This document shows, piece by piece, positions 18,266 through 28,170 of a DNA stretch of 64,000 nucleotides; within the stretch, counting starts at the first letter, position 1, and each line of letters opens with the position of its first letter. Made by a program: the position numbers and the translations under genes. The notes beneath the pieces were generated by a model. That model was not told where the DNA came from. It worked only from the letters and a program-made list of their open reading frames with translations, and searched no databases. This DNA comes from CAWAMR01 sp963783095 (lineage in GTDB: Bacteria > Planctomycetota > Planctomycetia > Gemmatales > Gemmataceae): contig CAWAMR010000008.1 of assembly GCA_963783095.1 (NCBI GenBank), positions 558,001 through 622,000 of the forward strand, given 5' to 3'.

Positions 18266-19514
18266 CTACTTCGTACTCCCAATGCAAAACAAGTGTTTCT
18301 GACCCCGGATATAGAGCCTGCCATCAGCCACTGCCGGGGATGCATAAACTTGCTCGTTCAGTTCCGTTTTTCCAAGTTCCTTGAAGGTGGAAGCTGCTTT
18401 GAAAACGTTGACCGTGCCGCGCTCGGTAACGGAGTAAATCTTGCCATCGATCATGATGGGAGAAGCGCTCACGTTGCCGCCCTTGAGTTCCTCGCGGAAT
18501 TTCTCCTCACCTGTCTTGGCATCGACGCAAATGGCGATGTTTTTCGTATCGAAAATCCAAAACAGCAGCCCATCCTTGGCAAGTATCGTGGGGACATAAG
18601 CAGTTTCTCTTTTCTTCTCCCACACCAAATTCGACGAAGTAACATCACCTTTTCCACCCGCTTTCACGGCGATCATGTGACGGGCACCGCTGCCATCCCC
18701 GGACACGGCGAAAATCATGCCCTGGTGATAAATGGGTGAGCCGACGTTGCGCAATCGCATGTTGTCGAACTTCCAGACGAAGTTCCAGATTTCATTCCCG
18801 TTTGCGGGATCGTAGCCGGTAATCCCTGCGGTGCTGGCCACGATCAATTCGGGTCCGGAATCGGTCTTTTCCAAGAGAAATGGTGTCGAGTAACAAGCGC
18901 GTTCGGGATTGCGCTTTTTGCTCCAGAGCGGTTTACCGGATTTCGCTTCGAACGCGAGAAGCTCGGCCCGACCATCCTGATCGTTGTTCACGACCACTTT
19001 ATCGCCGACTACCACGGGCGACATCCCCGAACCATGCTGGCTCTTGAAGCCGCCGAGGTCGCGGTTCCACAGCATCTCGCCCCGAAAATCCCAGGGCGCT
19101 GAGAAATTGATTGGTCCCGTCCCAAAACACCGCATACACTCGTTCTCCATCGGTGGCAGGCGTATTGGAAGCCGGGGTGTTCTTGGGGTGGGTCTTGGCA
19201 ACACCGCCGGGAACCGGTTTCGACCATTCGATGGTTCCTTTCCTGGCATCAACACAGATGAGATAGCGCTGTTGCTGATCTGGCGAAGAGGATTGCAGGA
19301 AGATTTTCCCCTTGGAAATGATGGGTGAAGAATAGCCCTTGCCGGGAATCTCTTTTTTCCAGAGAACCTGCTTATCGGTCCATTGAGCCGGAATATTCTT
19401 GTCATCTGCAATGCCGGTACCGTTAGGCCCCCGGAAGCGAGGCCAATCGGCAGCAGGGACAACGCCTGTTGCAGCCAGTAAAGTGATGGCAAATCCTACA
19501 GCGAATCTTGGCAC
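18266..19514 (-). CDS. PQQ-type beta-propeller protein, secreted (one frame change)
   Basis: The start at 19514 gives MPRFAVGFAITLLAATGVVP with cleavage after AAA/AD, then DWPRFRGPNGTGIADDKNIP, the typical opening of planctomycete PQQ-repeat (outer-membrane BamB-like) proteins. Propeller blades follow: LWKKEIPGKGYSSPII, RYLICVDARKGTIEW, AELLAFEAKSGKPLW, ITGYDPANGNEIWNF, AICVDAKTGEEKFREEL, VNVFKAASTFKELG and YASPAVADGRLYIRGQKHLF. The frame changes near 19105, between blades. About 410 residues when joined. The fold is clear; whether it binds a quinone or acts as a scaffold is unknown, and most members in this phylum are not shown to be enzymes. It is followed by 33 bases and then the Rpn-like remnant. 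Confidence 0.82.
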
Positions 19515-19649
19515 GGTTGGATGCTCCGTATTGGATAAGTGGGAAAGACTGTTTCTGGGAAGATTTTCACCTGACCTGAGGCATTATCGCAAATTCATGA
19601 CTCGCATGCACCAAAAATGATCTCGTGTTCCGATCATTACTCAGCGGCC

Positions 19650-20576
19650 TCAGACTTGAAATCTCATCTCTTGCATCCCTGCGTCTTCAAATCGCTCTTT
19701 TCCCGGCGACCACGTCCGTCGCTGGACGAGAATGCGTTTTTCTTCGACGACATATTCGTGATAGCTCCACCGATCGGTTTGCGTTGCACTCCCGACGCAT
19801 ATCTGACCGAAGGGTCGCGCGAGTGTGGGCGGAAGCTGATAGGCTGCGTGCCGATGCCCATGTAACCAAAGTTTGATTCCACCGGCGATGGCGATCTTCA
19901 CCAATCGTTGCCAATCTCTGAGCCGTCGCCACGGTTTTTCGAGTCGTCCGCCGGCCAGGAGGATCGGATAATGGGTGACTAGAATTCGCAGCCCGTCACC
20001 GAGCTGTGCCAGCAATTGTTCGAGTCGAATGAGTTGCTCGCTCCCGACCTGTCCGCGCACGTCGAACGCCCAACCATTGGCACATGCCGAGTTCACGGCA
20101 ATCAGCCATATAGGTCCAACTTTCTGGGCAAACGGATAGGTGTGATGATCAATGCGCACCCCCTGTTGCCAGGAAGCAAAATAGCTTTCAAATCCTCCTT
20201 GTTTGACAGCGCTCGAAACGTAGTAATCGTGATTGCCGGGCACGGCTAGGCCCGGAGGCAAGCCGGGATGACCGACTCCGAGGCACGCTGCCGCCGTCGC
20301 GAACTCCGCATCGAACCCGAGCATCGTGGCATCGCCTGAAAAGATCAGGTGCTGAGGCCGACGTTCGCGAATGTCTTTCATCAGCGACTCAATAATCATC
20401 GGCCCGAACCGAAATCGTAGACCCCGTCCTAACTTCAAATTCATCCATCCGGAGAGTCGTTTGTTCCAGAAATCCTGAAATCGCCAGCCCAGAGGTCGTG
20501 TGGTGAGGTGGATGTCGCTAAAATGACTCAGATGGATTGGAAAGCTCAACGGGGTATGCTCAGCGGTGAACATCAT
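19650..20576 (-). CDS. Calcineurin-like metallophosphoesterase
   Basis: Di-metal phosphoesterase with all five signature blocks in order: HLSHFSDIHLT (first Asp/His pair), LIFSGDATMLG (bridging Asp), LAVPGNHDYYVSS (Asn/His), ILVTHYPILLAGG (His) and KLWLHGHRHAAYQ (His-x-His). The start is taken at 20576 (MMFTAEHTPLSFPIHLSHFS) because it places the first motif about 15 residues in; the open frame reaches further back to 20666. About 308 residues, cytoplasmic, no signal peptide. The substrate (phosphoprotein, cyclic nucleotide or UDP-DAGn type) is not resolved. It is transcribed divergently from the FabG-like gene, with about 190 bases between. Confidence 0.85.
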   Translation of the reverse strand: MMFTAEHTPLSFPIHLSHFSDIHLTTRPLGWRFQDFWNKRLSGWMNLKLGRGLRFRFGPMIIESLMKDIRERRPQHLIFSGDATMLGFDAEFATAAACLGVGHPGLPPGLAVPGNHDYYVSSAVKQGGFESYFASWQQGVRIDHHTYPFAQKVGPIWLIAVNSACANGWAFDVRGQVGSEQLIRLEQLLAQLGDGLRILVTHYPILLAGGRLEKPWRRLRDWQRLVKIAIAGGIKLWLHGHRHAAYQLPPTLARPFGQICVGSATQTDRWSYHEYVVEEKRILVQRRTWSPGKERFEDAGMQEMRFQV

Positions 20577-20764
20577 CGTGGCCAGATCTCGGGTTGGTCC
20601 GCCATCGCGTTTCCGGTAACACAATCGTGATGCGGGGCGCGGATCCGGGCGCGAAAATACTTCCAAGGTATTTCGCCCCGCATCCCGATCGATTCGGTAA
20701 CAATCCCGGCAATTGTATCAGATCGGGAAACACACCGCGTTGCCCAAGGAAAAGAAAGAATCTC

Positions 20765-21522
20765 ATGATCGAATATCGCTTTCCGGGAAAGGTCGTTCTG
20801 GTCACAGGCAGTTCGCGTGGAATCGGGGCTGCCATTCTGGAAGGATTTGCGCGGGCTGGGGCAACCTGTGTGCTGCATTTCTTCGACGATCCCAAGGGAG
20901 ATAACCGCCGCGATGCCGAGGCCCATGCCGTCAAGCTGCGCAGCTTGAATGTTCCCGTTCATTTATTTGAGGCCGACTGCGCTCTGCGCCGGCAGTAGAG
21001 AATTTGTTCCGCTCGATTCAGCAGGCTGTGGGCGGTATTGATATTCTCGTCAACAATGCCGGAGTGTTGCGGGATCGGACCTTGCGGAAAATGACCATCG
21101 ATGATTGGCATGCCGTCGTCGATACCAATCTCGATGGGGTCTTTTATTGCTGCAAGTATAGTCTCGACGTTATTCGCGATGCCGGTCGAATTGTGAATAT
21201 CGCATCCATCGCCGGAATATTCCCCTTTCATGGTCAAACGAACTATGCTGCCGCCAAAGCCGGCGTCATTGCGATCACCAAAGTTTTGTCCCGCGAACTC
21301 GCTCGCCGAGGCATCACCGCCAACGCCATCGCACCCGGCATCATTCAAACGACGATGATAGGCGATCTGAAACCGGAAGTCCTGGCGGAGTATGAAAAAC
21401 AGATTCCGCTCGGGCACGTCGGGCGTCCGGAAGATGTGGCAAATGTCGTGTTGTTTCTGGCGAGCGAAGAAACGGGCTACGTCACTGGGCAAGTGATCCC
21501 GGTAACGGGTGGATGGTTTTGA
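20765..21522 (+). CDS. fabG: FabG-like 3-oxoacyl-ACP reductase / SDR (one frame change)
   Basis: Short-chain dehydrogenase with NAD(P)H cofactor. ATG 20765 gives MIEYRFPGKVVLVTGSSRGI with TGSSRGIG (cofactor loop). After a frame change near 20985 come GGIDILVNNAGVLRDRTLRK (NNAG), MTIDDWHAVVDTNLDGVFYC, RIVNIASIAGIFPFHGQTNY (catalytic Ser) and the catalytic Tyr/Lys of NYAAAKAGVIAITKVLSREL, then PLGHVGRPEDVANVVLFLAS and YVTGQVIPVTGGWF. This is the FabG subgroup signature and length (about 250 residues). FabG does the first reduction of fatty-acid elongation, but many SDRs look alike. The P-II gene starts 11 bases after its stop. Confidence 0.85.
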
Positions 21523-21533
21523 GGATTCAATCG

Positions 21534-21896
21534 ATGTCAAAAGAAGCGCTGGCTCAAACCCACGGTGTTGTTGCTGCAAAGATGCATCAACTCACGATCA
21601 TCGTCAAGCCGTTTCGCGCCAAGGCAGTGCTGCAAGCGATTGCCGCGCTTGGGATTACAGCCTGCGTCGTGCGCGAGGCCAAAGGTTATAGCCGGCAAAA
21701 AGGCTACTTGGAACGCTACGTCGGCAGCGAATACAGCTTGGCGTTCCTGCCGAAAGTGGAGATCAGCGTCTGGCTCGAACAAGAACGGTCGAAAGCGGTC
21801 CAGGAGATGATACTCAGCGTGGCCCGAACCGGTCGGATTGGGGATGGGAAGATCTTTGTGGTACCGACCGCGTGGCCGCATGTCTTGGAATTCTAG
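21534..21896 (+). CDS. P-II-type nitrogen regulatory protein
   Basis: Trimeric signalling protein of the GlnB/GlnK family. The core MHQLTIIVKPFRAKAVLQAI, LGITACVVREAKGYSRQKGY and LERYVGSEYSLAFLPKVEIS follow GlnB closely; the T-loop Tyr falls at position 51 when counted from the internal Met (ATG 21582), the usual uridylylation site. ATG 21534 is preferred because a GAGGATTC ribosome-binding site precedes it; it adds 16 residues (MSKEALAQTHGVVAAK) before the core. The protein then has AVQEMILSVARTGRIGDGKI and ends FVVPTAWPHVLEF instead of the usual IRTGE tail, so it is a diverged member. It lies 11 bases after a FabG-like gene, an unusual partner. Confidence 0.85.
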   Translation: MSKEALAQTHGVVAAKMHQLTIIVKPFRAKAVLQAIAALGITACVVREAKGYSRQKGYLERYVGSEYSLAFLPKVEISVWLEQERSKAVQEMILSVARTGRIGDGKIFVVPTAWPHVLEF

Positions 21897-22008
21897 GCGA
21901 GCGAGGCTCAAGCGTCGCTACGCGACGCCAGCCGTTGACTTGGGCATTTCCGGGTATTGAAACGCCCGGCTACCATCGGGACACCGCTACGCGGTTACAA
22001 TCCGCCAC

Positions 22009-23087
22009 TCAAGGAAGCGGGATTCCCTTCAATTCAAATGTCACTGGAACTTCACGCATGGGGCCTGGGGTTTCATACTCGATCTTCCATCCTTTGCGAT
22101 TTCCCAAAACAAGCCCCGTTTTGGCATCTTCCCTGAATCGATAGCGAATCGCAGTGCCATTCTCTTCGTGATCGATCGGAGCGAATTTTTTGGTTCCGTC
22201 CGGTGATATGAGCACCAGCCGATTTCGACTCAGCCAGTATGTTTCAAAACTCTCGAAGACTGGGCCACCCGCGGGATATTTCAAGGCGATATCGGCAATC
22301 CAGTAATTGCCGTCCTTCCAGAATTTTTTGTAATCGATACCGACACCGCGTTTGTCGGGGACCGGTTTGAGGTTGCTCAAATCCGCGATCGTGAATTGCA
22401 ACATTCCCTCTGCTGCGGTCAAATAAAAAACACCTTTCAAGGATTCGATTCGCTTGGACTGCCGGGTCAATCCTTCGATCCGTATCGTCGAACGCGCCAC
22501 AAAACCCTCGACCGGATTGCGCGATCGAATTTGTCGCGAGGTGAGAAGCCGCGTTTCGCATCATCCTCACCTTGAAGGGCGTGCGGAACTTCATCGATGC
22601 GGAACACCGGAATGCGAGGCTCCCACGCCACTTCGAGCGTGAGATCGTAAAAAGTTCGCCCGCTCACCAGATCCGAACGCACAAGGATGTCTCGCGCAGC
22701 GATCCGAAATGGACCTTCGACATACACTTTGGGTGCTTGCGGATTGGTCGCCTTGACCAGCTTGGGCATTTTGCTCTTCGGCGTCATCTCCCATCGGCCA
22801 TTCACGGCAGTTGCCAGATCCTGCAGCGCATTCCAGAATTCAATGTCATTCCAGTCGACTTTCGTCTGGGTCGTTTCGTCGAATCCGGAAATATCGAGTT
22901 CCATGCCGGTTTGTTTGGTGATCGCGGCAACTACTTCTGCCAATGACTGGTTACCGGGAGAATGCAGCGTCACCCGGCTCGCGGACAAAGAGTTCTTTTC
23001 CGGGGGCGCGGCTAAAAGCTGCCCAGAACCTGAGCAAAAGATGAGCAAAGTAAAGAGTGAAAAACCACGAGAAGCCGCTGAAATCAT
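22009..23087 (-). CDS. Secreted protein of unknown function (one frame change)
   Basis: The start at 23087 gives MISAASRGFSLFTLLIFCSG with cleavage after LLA, so it is exported. The first half has LAEVVAAITKQTGMELDISG and VDWNDIEFWNALQDLATAVN, resembling the short secretin/TonB N-terminal repeat, then EGPFRIAARDILVRSDLVSG and FYDLTLEVAWEPRIPVFRID. After a frame change near 22500 comes STIRIEGLTRQSKRIESLKG, TIADLSNLKPVPDKRGVGID, YWIADIALKYPAGGPVFES and WKIEYETPGPMREVPVTFEL. About 360 residues. The second half looks like a beta-sandwich. I do not recognise a named family. The 110 bases between the P-II stop and its end contain short GCTACGCG-type fragments but no clear element. Confidence 0.65.
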
Positions 23088-23355
23088 GATTACGCCTGTG
23101 ACAAAGATGCCGTTTATTCCGACGACGGCCCATCGTATGGAGGGAAAGTATAAGTGGACGCAACTTTTGCGCCTTCCTATCCTAACTATGTAACGAAAAA
23201 ATGTCGAACCTGTTGGAACACCGTTGTTCTCACTACGCTAAGAGTATCTCTCCACCCGCGCAGCGGCTCTCACGGCATATACCTCGATGGAGCTGACGGA
23301 ATAACCCTACACGGACTTCGATATGCGGCCCGGCATGTCGCGGAGAATACAGAAA

Positions 23356-26130
23356 ATGATCGTTCGCAACGAAACCTTTGGCGAACCGTTAGTTTCCCCG
23401 GATCACGATCTCGATCCCCAGGAAACCGCCGAATGGGTGGAATCACTCGACGCCGTTCTTCACCTTCAGGGTGCGGAACGTGCCAGATTTCTTCTCAATG
23501 CACTCCTCACCCGCGCTGAAAAAGACGGGGTCAAAAGCCCACCCGGTCTGACAACACCTTATCTCAACACCGTTCACAAGGACCAGCAAGTGCCGTTTCC
23601 GGGCGATCGGAACCTGGAACGCAAAATCAAGAGCCTGGTTCGTTGGAATGCCCAGGCCATGGTGGTGAAAGCAAACAAGAATAATACCGGAGTCGGCGGT
23701 CACATTGCAACTTTTGCCTCGGCCGCTGCCCTTTACGAGATCGGCTTCAATCACTTCTTCCGGGGTCGCAACGAACACAGTGCTGGGGATATTGTTTTCT
23801 TCCAGGGTCACGCTTCTCCGGGCATGTATGCTCGGGCATTTCTTGAAGGCCGGCTCAGTGAAGAGCAGCTCAAGAATTTTCGTCGGGAACTGGCTCCCGA
23901 GGGCGGCTTGAGCAGTTATCCGCATCCCTGGCTCATGCCGAATTTCTGGCAATTTCCGACCGTGAGCATGGGGCTGGGGCCGCTCATGGCGATTTATCAG
24001 GCCCGCTATGCCCATTACCTTCGCGATCGCGGCCTGGCCGACACCGAAGGTACGCATGTGTGGGCTTTTCTCGGCGACGGTGAATGCGATGAGCCGGAGG
24101 CGATCAGCTCCATCAGTTTGGCGTCGCGGGAGAAACTCGACAATCTGATCTTTGTCGTCAATTGCAATTTGCAGCGTCTCGATGGTCCCGTTCGAGGCAA
24201 TGGCAAGATCATCCAGGAACTCGAAGGCGTTTTCAGGGGCGCAGGCTGGAACGTCGTCAAGTGTATCTGGGGCTCGCAGTGGGACGACTTGCTGGCAATT
24301 GATGCGACGGGTGCGCTACAGCGCCGAATGACGGAGGCCGTCGACGGCGAGTATCAGGAATATGCCTACACGATCAAGAATGGGAATGTCAAAGTCTTCC
24401 GCGAGAAATTCTTCAACACCCCCGAATTGCAAGCCCTTATTGCGAACCTTAGCGACGATCAGTTGGTAGCGCTGCAAAGAAACCGCGGCGGCCACGACCC
24501 GATGAAGGTTTACAACGCGTACCGGGCGGCGATGAATCATCGCGGCGGGCCGAGCGTTGTCCTGGTCAAGACGATCAAGGGTTACGGAACGGCATCGGAA
24601 GGCAACAACACCGCCCATCAGGAAAAGAAACTATCCGCACTGCTCACGACCGAGGAAAAAGCACGAATTCCCGAGGACAAACAAGAGAAAGAAAAAGAAC
24701 GGAAGGCTCTGCGTCTGTTCCGCGATCGCTTTAGCTTGTCTCTCACGGATGCTCAACTGGAAGAATATCCGTTCTATCGTCCGGACAGCAATTCGCCCGA
24801 AATGCGTTATCTCCAGGAGCGGCGACAACAACTCGGCGGTTATCTTCCTTCGCGAAATACCAAGTTCGTTCCGTGTACTGCCCCCAAGGACGAGAGTTAC
24901 GCGCGATCCTTCATCGGCACTACTCCCGGTAAAGGTCAATCGACCACGCTGGCCTGGGTGACGTTGATGCAGCACCTGATGCGCGATCCCCACATCGGTA
25001 AATTGATCGTGCCGATCGTGCCGGATGAGGGCCAGACTTTCGGGTTGCCGCCCCTCTACAACACCTTTGGCCTGTATAGTTCCAGCGGACAGCAATACGT
25101 TCCCGTCGATAAGGGAACCATGACGGAATACAAAGAAAAGACCGACGGGCAAATCTTCCAGGAGGGCATCAATGAAGCCGGGAGCATGGCCAACTTCATT
25201 GCAGCCGGGACCGCGTACAGCACTTTTGGCGTCAATACGATACCGTTCTATGTCTACTACTCGATGTTCGGCTTCCAGCGGGTTGGCGACCTGATCTGGG
25301 CTTCCGCGGATAGCCGTGCCCGCGGATTCCTGATGGGGGCAACCGCAGGCCGAACGACCCTCAACGGCGAAGGACTCCAGCACGAAGATGGTCATAGTCA
25401 TTTGATAGCCTTGACGGTCCCGACTTGCCGGGCCTACGACCCGGCATTCGGCTACGAGATGGCCGTCATCGTTCAGGACGGCATCGATAAGATGTTCGTC
25501 AAGGGTGAGGACATCTTCTATTACCTGACCATTTACAACGAGAGCTACGACATGCCGGCCATGCCGGAAGGCATCCGCGAAGGTATCGTGAAGGGGATTT
25601 ATCCCTTCAAGACCGTTGCTCCCGAGGGAGCAAAGCTCACGGTGCAACTGCTCGGCAGCGGGGTCATTCTGAACGAAGTTTTGCGAGCGCAGAAGATCCT
25701 GGCCGAGAAATACAAGATCGCCAGCACCGTCTATAGCGTCACGAGTTATCAGGAACTCCGTCGGGACGCCATCGAGTGCGAACGCTGGAGCCGGCTGCAT
25801 CCGACCGAAGCCGGCCGTTCTCCTTATGTTCAGCAGGTTCTGGGCAACACCAAGGGGCCTATTATCGCCAGCAGCGATTACATGCGGGCGTTGCCCGAAC
25901 AGGTGTCCACGTATCTGGATGGTCGATTGCTCGCGCTGGGAACGGATGGGTTTGGCCGCAGCGAGACTCGACAGGCCCTGCGACGATTCTTTGAAGTCGA
26001 CGCCGAATCGGTGACGGTTGCGGCGCTGTATGCTTTGTCGGAGCACGAAGGTCTCGATCGGAAAGTAGTGCAACAGGCGATCAAGGATCTCGGGATCGAC
26101 GCGAACAAGCCGGCTCCGTGGACGGTGTGA
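23356..26130 (+). CDS. aceE: Pyruvate dehydrogenase E1 component, homodimeric type
   Basis: Thiamine-diphosphate enzyme that decarboxylates pyruvate and acetylates the E2 lipoyl group. It aligns end to end with the long single-chain AceE: RWNAQAMVVKANKNNTGVGG, FNHFFRGRNEHSAGDIVFFQ, GHASPGMYARAFLEGRLSEE, SSYPHPWLMPNFWQFPTVSM, the ThDP motif FLGDGECDEPEAISSISLAS through NCNLQRLDGPVRGNGK, and EEGINEAGSMANF-type C-terminal sequences. ATG 23356 (MIVRNETFGEPLVSPDHDLD) is preferred; two in-frame Mets lie upstream (23323, 23335). About 924 residues, intact, in contrast to its two partner genes. aceF and lpd follow on the same strand. A hairpin element starts at the base after its stop. Confidence 0.95.
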   Translation: MIVRNETFGEPLVSPDHDLDPQETAEWVESLDAVLHLQGAERARFLLNALLTRAEKDGVKSPPGLTTPYLNTVHKDQQVPFPGDRNLERKIKSLVRWNAQAMVVKANKNNTGVGGHIATFASAAALYEIGFNHFFRGRNEHSAGDIVFFQGHASPGMYARAFLEGRLSEEQLKNFRRELAPEGGLSSYPHPWLMPNFWQFPTVSMGLGPLMAIYQARYAHYLRDRGLADTEGTHVWAFLGDGECDEPEAISSISLASREKLDNLIFVVNCNLQRLDGPVRGNGKIIQELEGVFRGAGWNVVKCIWGSQWDDLLAIDATGALQRRMTEAVDGEYQEYAYTIKNGNVKVFREKFFNTPELQALIANLSDDQLVALQRNRGGHDPMKVYNAYRAAMNHRGGPSVVLVKTIKGYGTASEGNNTAHQEKKLSALLTTEEKARIPEDKQEKEKERKALRLFRDRFSLSLTDAQLEEYPFYRPDSNSPEMRYLQERRQQLGGYLPSRNTKFVPCTAPKDESYARSFIGTTPGKGQSTTLAWVTLMQHLMRDPHIGKLIVPIVPDEGQTFGLPPLYNTFGLYSSSGQQYVPVDKGTMTEYKEKTDGQIFQEGINEAGSMANFIAAGTAYSTFGVNTIPFYVYYSMFGFQRVGDLIWASADSRARGFLMGATAGRTTLNGEGLQHEDGHSHLIALTVPTCRAYDPAFGYEMAVIVQDGIDKMFVKGEDIFYYLTIYNESYDMPAMPEGIREGIVKGIYPFKTVAPEGAKLTVQLLGSGVILNEVLRAQKILAEKYKIASTVYSVTSYQELRRDAIECERWSRLHPTEAGRSPYVQQVLGNTKGPIIASSDYMRALPEQVSTYLDGRLLALGTDGFGRSETRQALRRFFEVDAESVTVAALYALSEHEGLDRKVVQQAIKDLGIDANKPAPWTV

Positions 26131-26193
26131 CTTGGGAGCCCGCAGCGCAAGCAAGGGAAGGAGTTTTGCCTTGCTTGCGCTGCGGGCTCCCAA
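26131..26193. repeat. GGGAGCCCGCAGCGC palindrome, intergenic copy
   Basis: Arms 26131-26156 and 26169-26193 (GGGAGCCCGCAGCGCAAGCA and complement) around a 12-base loop. It starts at the base after the aceE stop. The same arms occur inside the sigma-WD40 gene at 54806-54867 in the opposite arm order. Confidence 0.9.
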
Positions 26194-26295
26194 TACCTTC
26201 GGTATTCCGCGGATTTTTCCTCGGCGCAAGATCAAAACTCGCGCGTCGGGCTATACTCAACGCGGTCGAGATTGATACAGTCCCCCGATGAAACG

Positions 26296-26452
26296 CCCGT
26301 GTAGCCGCGACGCGGAGGCTTTGCGCAGCGGAGCGCGTTACCTGCCTGCTCCAATGACGGTTGTTGAAGTCGGTTGCGGTGCCTTGTTTGTGTCGGAAGG
26401 AGGAGCGCACGCGCTCCGTTGCGCAAAGCCTCCGCGTCGCGGCTACACGGGC
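26296..26452. repeat. Long inverted repeat, GTAGCCGCGACGCGGAGG family
   Basis: Arms of about 43 bases (26296-26338 and 26410-26452), nearly perfect complements, beginning GCCCGTGTAGCCGCGACGCG. The loop is about 70 bases. With the shorter palindrome at 26131 it fills the 440-base gap between aceE and aceF; no gene is seen in that gap. Confidence 0.88.
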
Positions 26453-26570
26453 GCGTTGCTCAAGAATCTAGTGTCTCCAATGTGTCAATCCGCACCCCGT
26501 GCAACACAACTATCCGTGTGAAAATAAATTGTGTTGCCCCTACGTGATTTCGCATCCTTTGAGGTATGAC

Positions 26571-28161
26571 ATGGACTTTCGGCTGCCGGAACTGGGAGAA
26601 GGTATCACGGAGGCAACGGTAGTCAATATACCTCTGAAGGCGGGCGATACGATTTCCAAAGGTCAAGCACTCGTCGACGTGGAGACAGACAAGGCATCCA
26701 TGTCGCTGACGTCTGAATCGGCAGGCACCGTCACCGAAGTCCGCGTCAAGGCCGGCGCGAAAGTCAAAGTGGGCGAGGTTTTGCTGGTTCTCTCCGCTAC
26801 CGGCTCCCCCGAATCCGCTCCAAAAACTTCCACGCCCAATCCTTCCGCAAAATCACCTGCAACTCAAGAGGCGAAGCCCACCGCCGCAGGGCCGTCCGAG
26901 CAATACCAGTTCGTGTTACCCAATCTTGGCGAAGGCATCGAATCGGGGATGGTCGTGTCGATCGCCATCAAACCGGGAGAGACTCTGGCCGAAGGTCAAG
27001 AGACGATGACCGTTGAAACCGATAAGGCCTCCATGCCCGTCACATGCCCGGTGAATGGCAAGGTCGAAGAGATCAAGGTTCAAATCGGGCAAAAAATCCC
27101 GGTAGGGACCGTGCTCGCTATCTTGAGTGTCCAGCCCGCGTCGAAATCGAGCACGCCAACGGCCCCAAAAGTCCCCAATGCAACTCCATCCAACAACATT
27201 CCGAGACCCCCTGTTGCAGCGGCGGTGCCTGCGGCACCGACACGACACGATCCGAATTTGCCGGTGCCGGCCGGTCCCGCAACCCGTCACTATGCACGCG
27301 AACACGGCGTTGCACTCCGGGAAGTAGCCGGCAGCGCGCGCGGCGGCAGGGTCACGGTCGCGGATGTAAAAACCTATATTCGAGGAAAAATAAACCAGCC
27401 GGCCGGCGTGGCGACGTCGAACGGCGTGGTCGCTCCGCCGTTACCGGATTTCTCGAAGTTCGGACCGATCGAGCGGAAACCGGTCTCAACCCGCCGGCAG
27501 GCGATCGCCAAAAACCTGACGGTGTCCTGGCACACCGCGCCGGCAGTGACGCAGTTCGATCTCGCGGACATCACCGATCTCGAAGCGGGAAGAAAGCGAA
27601 TTACCGAAACCCTACCGAAGGGCGCTCCCAAGGTCACGATGACGGTCCTGGCCATCAAGGCCGTCGTGGCAGCGCTGAAAGAGTTTGCGAATTTCAATTC
27701 ATCGCTCGATACCGCGGCGAATGAATTGGTCTACAAGCAGTTTTATCACATCGGTATCGCCGTCGATACTCCGCTGGGGCTTGTCGTACCGGTCATCCGA
27801 GACGCCGACAAAAAGAGTATCCGCGACCTGGCAAAAGACATTGCTGAACTCGCGGAGAAGGCGCGAGCGAACAAACTGACCATCGAGGAAATGCGCGGCG
27901 GTTCCTTCACGATCACGAACTTGGGCGGTATCGGCGGCACTGCCTTTTCGCCGATCATCAATTATCCTGAAGTGGCAATCCTCGGCATCGCGCTCGTCGA
28001 TGCAGCCTCAATTTAGAGATGGCAAATTTGAACCGCGCCTTATGATGCCGCTGTGTTTGACCTACGATCATCGCGTCATTGACGGCGCGGATGGCGCACG
28101 CTTCACGACTCGACTCGTACAACTATTCTCCGATCCCATTCGTTTGTTGATGGAAAGCTGA
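26571..28161 (+). CDS. aceF: Dihydrolipoamide acetyltransferase (PDH E2), one frame change
   Basis: ATG 26571 after GAGGTATGAC gives MDFRLPELGEGITEATVVNI. There are two lipoyl domains, with lipoylated Lys in VDVETDKASMS (residue ~42) and MTVETDKASMP (residue ~150), joined by Ala/Pro/Thr-rich linkers. The E1/E3-binding domain is RHYAREHGVALREVAGSARG with GRVTVADVKTYI. The catalytic domain runs from RRQAIAKNLTVSWHTAPAVT through VDTPLGLVVPVIRDADKKSI to GGSFTITNLGGIGGTAFSPI. A frame change near 28010 creates a false stop; the next frame carries RDGKFEPRLMMPLCLTYDHR, the catalytic DHRVIDG. About 530 residues. Lies 440 bases after aceE; lpd follows beyond an Rpn-like remnant. Confidence 0.93.
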
Positions 28162-28170
28162 ATCGTGAGC

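Noticed and set aside
24631..26235. Long open frame on the minus strand opposite aceE
   Set aside because: It runs antisense to a gene with end-to-end AceE motifs and carries no recognisable domain; high G+C third positions explain it.
28000..28020. Real truncation of the E2 acetyltransferase
   Set aside because: The catalytic DHRVIDG and the normal C-terminus follow at once in the next frame.
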